The notes beneath the pieces were generated by a model. The model was not told where the DNA came from and did not search any database. It saw only the letters and a program-made list of their open reading frames with translations. A stretch of DNA of 7,623 nucleotides from assembly GCA_028717025.1 (NCBI GenBank), contig JAQUOR010000079.1:1-7623 (forward strand), read 5' to 3'. Shown one piece after another: positions 1 to 6,200 of the stretch (position 1 is the first letter of the stretch; each line of letters opens with the position of its first letter). A program made the position numbers and the translations under genes. This DNA is from Candidatus Omnitrophota bacterium. Its GTDB lineage: Bacteria > Omnitrophota > Gorgyraeia > Duberdicusellales > 4484-171.

Positions 1-210
1 CACACTCTTGGCATGCTCATTGCACTCTATGAACATAAGATCTTTGTACAAGGCATTATCTGGAATATCTTTAGCTTTGACCAATGGGGTGTAGAACTGG
101 GTAAAGCATTGGCTCAGGCAATCGAGGAACAACTCAGGGATAATGAGGAAGTAACCAACCATGACTCATCTACCAACAAGCTTATCAATGCATATAAACA
201 GATGAGACAG
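1..210 (+). other. pgi: Domain: glucose-6-phosphate isomerase C-terminus
   Basis: Residues 1-70 are the C-terminal end of phosphoglucose isomerase, which interconverts glucose-6-phosphate and fructose-6-phosphate in glycolysis. The second PGI signature is complete at residues 18-35 (G-I-I-W, four residues, F-D-Q-W-G-V-E, two residues, K). K35 is the position of the conserved active-site lysine. It is preceded by the family's A-L-Y-E-H-K-I-F segment (residues 8-15) and followed by the long-type C-terminal tail, with N-H-D-S-S-T-N at 53-59 and the final helix L-I-N-A-Y-K-Q. This tail is typical of the long PGI found in animals and gammaproteobacteria, not of the shorter Gram-positive type. The catalytic N-terminal bulk must lie upstream of base 1. 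The domain ends where the family normally ends, right before the first D-N-G-G linker, so the PGI looks complete at this side. Confidence 0.96.
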
Positions 211-3200
211 CTACCGCTGGATAATGGGGGATTAGTCCCTTCTTTTACCATTGAAGAAGTATTTGCCAAAGATTGGCCAAGTATCATGGCAGAGATCATG
301 GGAGTGCTTGTAGAAGCTTTCCATTCTACAAGGGAATTTGTACCACCGTTAGATATGGTGGAGGCAACAGTGACACAGAAATCTACACGTTTCGAAAGAA
401 GAGATAATACTTTTACATTTGTGGCAAAAGACGATAACGGTATTATTGGCGTTATTTGCGGCGGACCGCTAGAAAATTATACGGCTATTGGGCAAAATAG
501 GCATGATGAACATTTTGGAAGCAAGGATACTCTATTTGAAGAACTATTTGCAGTGCGTCCTATATATCATAACCAGGGTGTTGGCAAAGCTCTCTGGCTG
601 GCTTTTAAAGAAAGAGCGCTTGCTGTTCCAGGCTGTAAATTTATCACCGCTTTAACTAAAGAAACTTCTCAAATCGCAAAACGCCTCAACGCAGAGCGAG
701 TGCAGCCATCAATTTATTTACCTGTTCAGTTGCATCATGGCTATGAATATTGGAGGTTAGCTCTACAAAATCAGCCTCTTGATAATGGAGGGAAAGAAAA
801 TAGTTCAGAAGCTAAAGATAATATTTCTGTTATTGCCGCCGGTCATCGCACAGATCATTTTAGAACTTTAAGAGATAATCTAATCGCATCGATCGTGAAT
901 TCTTTTACGGTCGGCGAAAATTTGCAAATTCTTCCTGTTGATATTGAGCCATATATTGTCATCGACACAACATATGATGATTATAGAATCAGCCATAATC
1001 TACCTATTGTCATCGCTTTAAAAGGTGAAGTATACCAGAATTGTCCCCTAGAGCAAAAACCTTTGTTGATGGTTTTTACCGGCAAAGGCGTAGTAGATGA
1101 TAAAGCGCTCATATTTGATGGCCGTAGTTCGCAAGGCCTGGTGCTTGAAGGAAGCAGGTTGAGTAATTCAATGGAAATTAAAAATAAGCTTTGGGAGATA
1201 CCTTATTATGGAAAAAAGACTACCTTTATTCTGCAGGATAAAGATAATTGGCTGGCGATGCCGGTGCTCAATGGGCCGCGGGATATCTTTGAGCGCGGCC
1301 TCTTAATGGGTAAAGGCGGCGATAGAATTACCCGCTTAGGCGCAGAGATTGCTAAAACTGAAGGCATCATAGATGAAGACAGAATATTTATGGATTATAC
1401 AAAAGCACTTGTTTGTGCGCGCTTACTGGGATTTGCCATCATCGATGGTCCGGATATGATGCGTGATGTTGATAGGCGTATGGGTATTATGGTTAAGGTA
1501 GCCAAAGAAACAGTGCGAGATATTAATGTATTTGCCCAAACAAACAGCGGCTACCCTGCGATAGATGAAAAGGAAGTTTTAAAGGCAACAACTTCCAATC
1601 CTGCAGAAGAGGGCGGTTTTTCACATACTGCCTGGATGGTAACCAGCCGCGGCGTTTTACAAGGCACCATTACCGCTTTACGCTGGATCAATTATGTTTT
1701 AAAAGACATCGGCACAAGAAGGCCGCAAGCGGTATTGCAGTTTTTGCGCAGTCTCAATATTGATTACGACAACATCAGCGCAATTATCCAGGGCTTCGGT
1801 GATGTGGGAAGCGGCCTTGCAAAGCTTATTTATACCGATTATCGCGAGTTTAAAATTACTGTTCGCGGAATATCCAACCGTTATTTTGCTTTATATCGCA
1901 AAGATGGTTTAGACTATGCGTTTTTACGTGCAGCGCGAGAAATTGTTGAAGAGAATCCTGACGCCTTGGATGTGGAAAAACTCTTAGCGATGATCCGTAA
2001 CGTAGAAAAAGAGCTTGCCAATACAAATATATGGATAGCTAATATTGTTGACAGAAAAACAGGTTTACCTAGATATAGTCAAACTCAAATTATGGAAATT
2101 ACTGCAGCGTTTGCCAAGAAAGGTATAAAAGCAATTTTTGGAGAAGCTTCAATTATTGATGAGCTTATTTATCAAGAGGCAACAATTCTTTTCCCGGCAG
2201 CAGGTGCTAACCTTATTAAGGATCTTTCACAAATTGAAAGGCTGCATGTATCAATTATCGCTGAAGGCGCTAATAATGCCATTAAGGCACAACTTCAGCC
2301 AGAATTGCGCAAGCACAACATACTCTACCTTCCTGGCGAACTTTTAAATGGCGGAGGAATTTATACCTCAAAAGAAGATATACGCCATAATCATACCGAT
2401 GGTGTTTTAGCCATAGTACATAATCCCGGATATTACCAAATACATGTAACTGATGAAATTGAAGCCTTGGTGTTGCATAGAGTCATAGCTCTTTTAGAAC
2501 GCTGGGTCGAAACAATTGCCAGTTTCCAGTCTGATCTTTATGAAGTGATGTGCGGTGTTGCGAAAGAAATAGCTAAGCGCGCAGACGCCTTGGTTCGTGA
2601 AGAGAATAAAGTTCTTATGCAATATCCTGACATAGACCAAGCGAGGACCAGGGAAAAACTACCTTTACGGCATTCGCTTTACGAAATAGCGATTGAAATG
2701 GCTCCTGCGGGGATTTTATATCACCCGCGGGATGTAGCTTTCTATTTAGATAAGGCAGAACGGTCGGTTTTTATGATGAAAGAAGACGGAGCGTTTGATA
2801 ATTATGCAATTTGTGCAATGCGTTTTTGCCTTTTTACGTTAATGAAAATGAGTTATTTTATAAATGACGATGATAGATCACGTTTGCTTAAGGTGTTGTT
2901 TCATATCATTATGCCGGCTGTACGCCTTGATAGTATTTTACGTAAAGATGCGATGGCATGCTTAGCTATGGTATTACGCTGGGAAGAAAACGCTGATGCG
3001 CAGGACATTGAAAAAGCAACAAAGATTTTTAATGATATGATTGCTGATCCCAATGAGCCTGCGCGGATACATTATTGGGCGCAATTCTGTTTGTATAGGA
3101 TTAAGGGTCAAGGATATTTAGAGGACGTAAGGAATAATTCAATAGCTGTGCCTGCCGCTGAAAAAGTTGTTAACCGTAGGTTGATCTACGATGCGGAGGG

Positions 3201-6200
3201 AAGATTAGCACAAGTAATAGGCCAAGATGGTACGATTTGGGAATCTTATAGCTATGGAAGAGGCAGCACTATTGATGCCGTGAAGCTTTTTAATACCGTC
3301 AACGGTAAATTTATTCTCATTTACCCTGATCGGCAAGAAAGCGTTGGCCAATATTTTGAGGAAGGGGATTATACTGAAAGGTGGAATATTGACGCAGAGG
3401 ATTCACGCAGTGGGCAATTCATCACTTGCGGGTATTTCCTGGTGCAATTTAAGTCAGCCTCAGACATCTATTTAAGTCTCATAGAAAAGTTTAATAATTC
3501 ACAAGCCGGCCTTGCTAAAACAGTTTTGCGGTGGCTGGGACTTTCAGCTTCAAGGGCGGGAGAAGCACCTAATCTTACTATTAATAAAGTCACAAATCCA
3601 AAGATCGCCCATATCCTTGCCGGGATTTATGATCACAGCTCCTTGATTCTGTCAGAAGGAGGCTGGCCGCACGAAGGAAGAGCAAGAGTTATCAGCGTTA
3701 CAGCAGGGACTGTAACACAGACGCTTCTTGAGCGTACCTTTGAATTCACGCATCCTCAAGGGGTACCCATACGTATCCAAGTTGTTAATGCAGCAAATCA
3801 AGAATTTAGATTCAGCAGCCATGATGACCACAATAACCTGGATACACCTTTGAGCGTTCTGCCTGATGGCTATAGTGCTGCTATTGAACAAAATCGTCTA
3901 ATGGTGCGCGATGCTCAAGGCGCTCTTATACCTTTGCAGTTTACTGATTCATCAGCTTTATACTGGCAAGGCCGCCCTAATACAAAAACCATAGAGGAAC
4001 AGCAGGACAAAGAAGCTCGTATTTATTGTGGTACCCCCCTCGATAACGGCGGAGCAGAAACTACAGGAAACATGAGCTTAGAAGAGGTGTCAGATTTTCT
4101 TATACGCCGATATGTGAGTCAGGGTATTTATTTTGAAGCAGACGATTATGTGCAAGCAAAAAATGTTGCCGAAGAGATAATGCGCCAGGGCATTAAGAAA
4201 ATCATGGTTGTGGGGAATAGCTTGACATCTCTACCCATATTTTTATCTCTATTGGGCTTGGATGTTGTATTTGTTGATGCCAGCGAGAGCGCTTGTTTAA
4301 TAGCAAAAGGAATCTTTAATGACGTTTTAGAAGATTTTGCAAAAGAATACAATGTGACGAGGCGCATTTTACCTGTCATTAAAAGCGAACTTGGTTCTTT
4401 GGACCTTGCGGCTAATGGTTTAGAGTCGCACACGTTTGATCTTATTACTATAATCGATTTAGCATGTGATCCTGTTGGTGATCCTTCAGCTTGGTTTAGT
4501 ACAATAAAAACATTGCTTAAAAGACAAGCATATTTAGTTATGGATGAAACCGATTGGACTGCGCATGAGATGATACAAAGTCTTGTTTCTAACCGTCCGT
4601 TGCCGACTGCTGGAGTAGCCTTGCGAGCATTCCATCATGCATTTTCAGGGGCTGAAAGAGTAGGGGCGCGGATTATCGGAACCTATAGCCCCCTAACTCA
4701 AAGTTCAACAAATTTTATATACAGAGTTACTAATGATACCGTTACTTCTATTGATAACGTTACTTCTATTGATAACGGCGGAGATAGCGGTATCTATACG
4801 CGCAGATGGGAATTAAGGAAACGCCTGGGTATCGTCGAGCGGAAATTTAAGGATTCCCTCGACAACGGCGGCACCCAAACCTCTCTTGATAAAGCACTCT
4901 TGCGTTTACGCCGGCAATTCACCATTTCTACAGAAGGCGTTGCACGTATCTCTAAGGCCTTTGAACAGGAAATGAGGCTTGGCCTTGCTGATAAAAAGAG
5001 CTCTCTTGCGATGATACCAACCTATGTCACTAACCCAACAGGAAAAGAAAAAGGCTTCTATTTAGCACTCGACCTTGGCGGAAGCAATTTCAGGGTACTT
5101 ATGCTTAGGCTCAAAGGTGATGGAAGCGAACCACAGCCTACCATAAAGAAATATAGACTGACAAAAGAAGAAACAACTTCAACCGGCGATGTACTCTTTA
5201 ATGCCTTAGCCAAATACATAAACAGGTTCCTTAAAACGCATAAACTTTTCGATCAATACAGTCTTGGCTTTACCTTTTCCTTCCCAGTGAAACAACTAAG
5301 TATTAACGAAGGTATTTTAATCAAATGGGCAAAAGAATGGTCTGCGCAGGGTGTTAAAGGCAGAGATGTTGTCAAGCTGCTTAATGAGGCCTTAACCAGT
5401 ATCGATGTTGATAATGTTGATGTCATTTCTCTTGATAATGATACTACCGGCACTCAGGTAGCCAGAGCTTACCTTGATCAAGACTGTCATTTAGGCGTAA
5501 TCCTTGGAACAGGCTTTAATATCTGTATCATCGTGCCAACAGCCTGGATCAATACAAAAAAATACAGTTTCAAGAAATACCATGATACCTCAATGATCGT
5601 CAATATGGAGGCAGGCAGCTTTAACAAGAGTCTACCGCGCACCCCCTATGACCAGCATCTTAATGCTGCCTCAGAAAACAGGGGTTCTCACTGGGCAGAA
5701 AAGATGATTTCCGGTAAATACCTTGGAGAAGTAACCCGTCTTATCTTGGTTGATTTTGCCGCACGCGGTTTGCTTTTTAAAGGAAGAGTCTCAAAGAAAT
5801 TATCCAGTAAAGATGTGCTCCTGACTGAATATATGGCACAAGCGGCACGGGACACTTCATCCAACCGCTGGGGTGTACGCTCGATGATGCGTAAAGTGGG
5901 TGTTAACAAGGTTACTCTCAATGAAGCTAAAGCCATACAAGAAATATGCAGTCTTGTTGCTACCAGGTCCGCGAGAATCTCAGCTTCTCTCATTGCCGCG
6001 AGTTTTATCACTATTGACCCTAAACTTATCTATCGCCATATTGCGGCAATCGATGGTTCAGTCTTTGAAAAATATCCTCATTATAAAGATTCTATGGAAA
6101 TTGCCCTTAAAGAACTTCTGGGCAGCAGAAAAGCTAAGCTTATTTCTCTGATGCTTACTCATGACGGTTCAGGCGTAGGCGCAGGCATCATCGCGGCAGT

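Noticed and set aside
114..299. Minus-strand ORF of 61 codons
   Set aside because: It lies antisense to the PGI/GNAT coding frame, shows no family motif, and is a shadow of the long ORF.
1274..1300. 7-bp GC-rich inverted repeat (GGCCGCG / CGCGGCC) with a 13-base loop
   Set aside because: It lies within the dehydrogenase coding sequence and lacks a following T-run; the ORF continues for thousands of bases, so it is not a terminator.
2138..2347. Plus-strand ORF of 69 codons in another frame
   Set aside because: It overlaps the dehydrogenase core, whose conserved segments are read in frame +1, and its own product resembles nothing.
2344..2358. L-L-N-G-G-G (residues 781-786; bases shown cover L782-G786) as a linker variant
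   Set aside because: It aligns with the conserved A-N-A-G-G segment of glutamate dehydrogenases and is part of the fold.
4063..4074. AGGA shortly before an ATG (4072) after linker 3, a possible internal translation start
   Set aside because: Spacing between AGGA and ATG is only three bases, and the upstream frame is open and coding, so it is more likely chance than a start site.
5428..5445. S-L-D-N-D-T (residues 1810-1815) as a seventh linker motif
   Set aside because: This is the catalytic N-D-T segment of hexokinase within the folded domain and lacks the G-G.
5688..6011. Minus-strand ORF of 107 codons, the longest alternative ORF
   Set aside because: It is fully antisense to the conserved hexokinase C-terminal half and has no recognisable domain.
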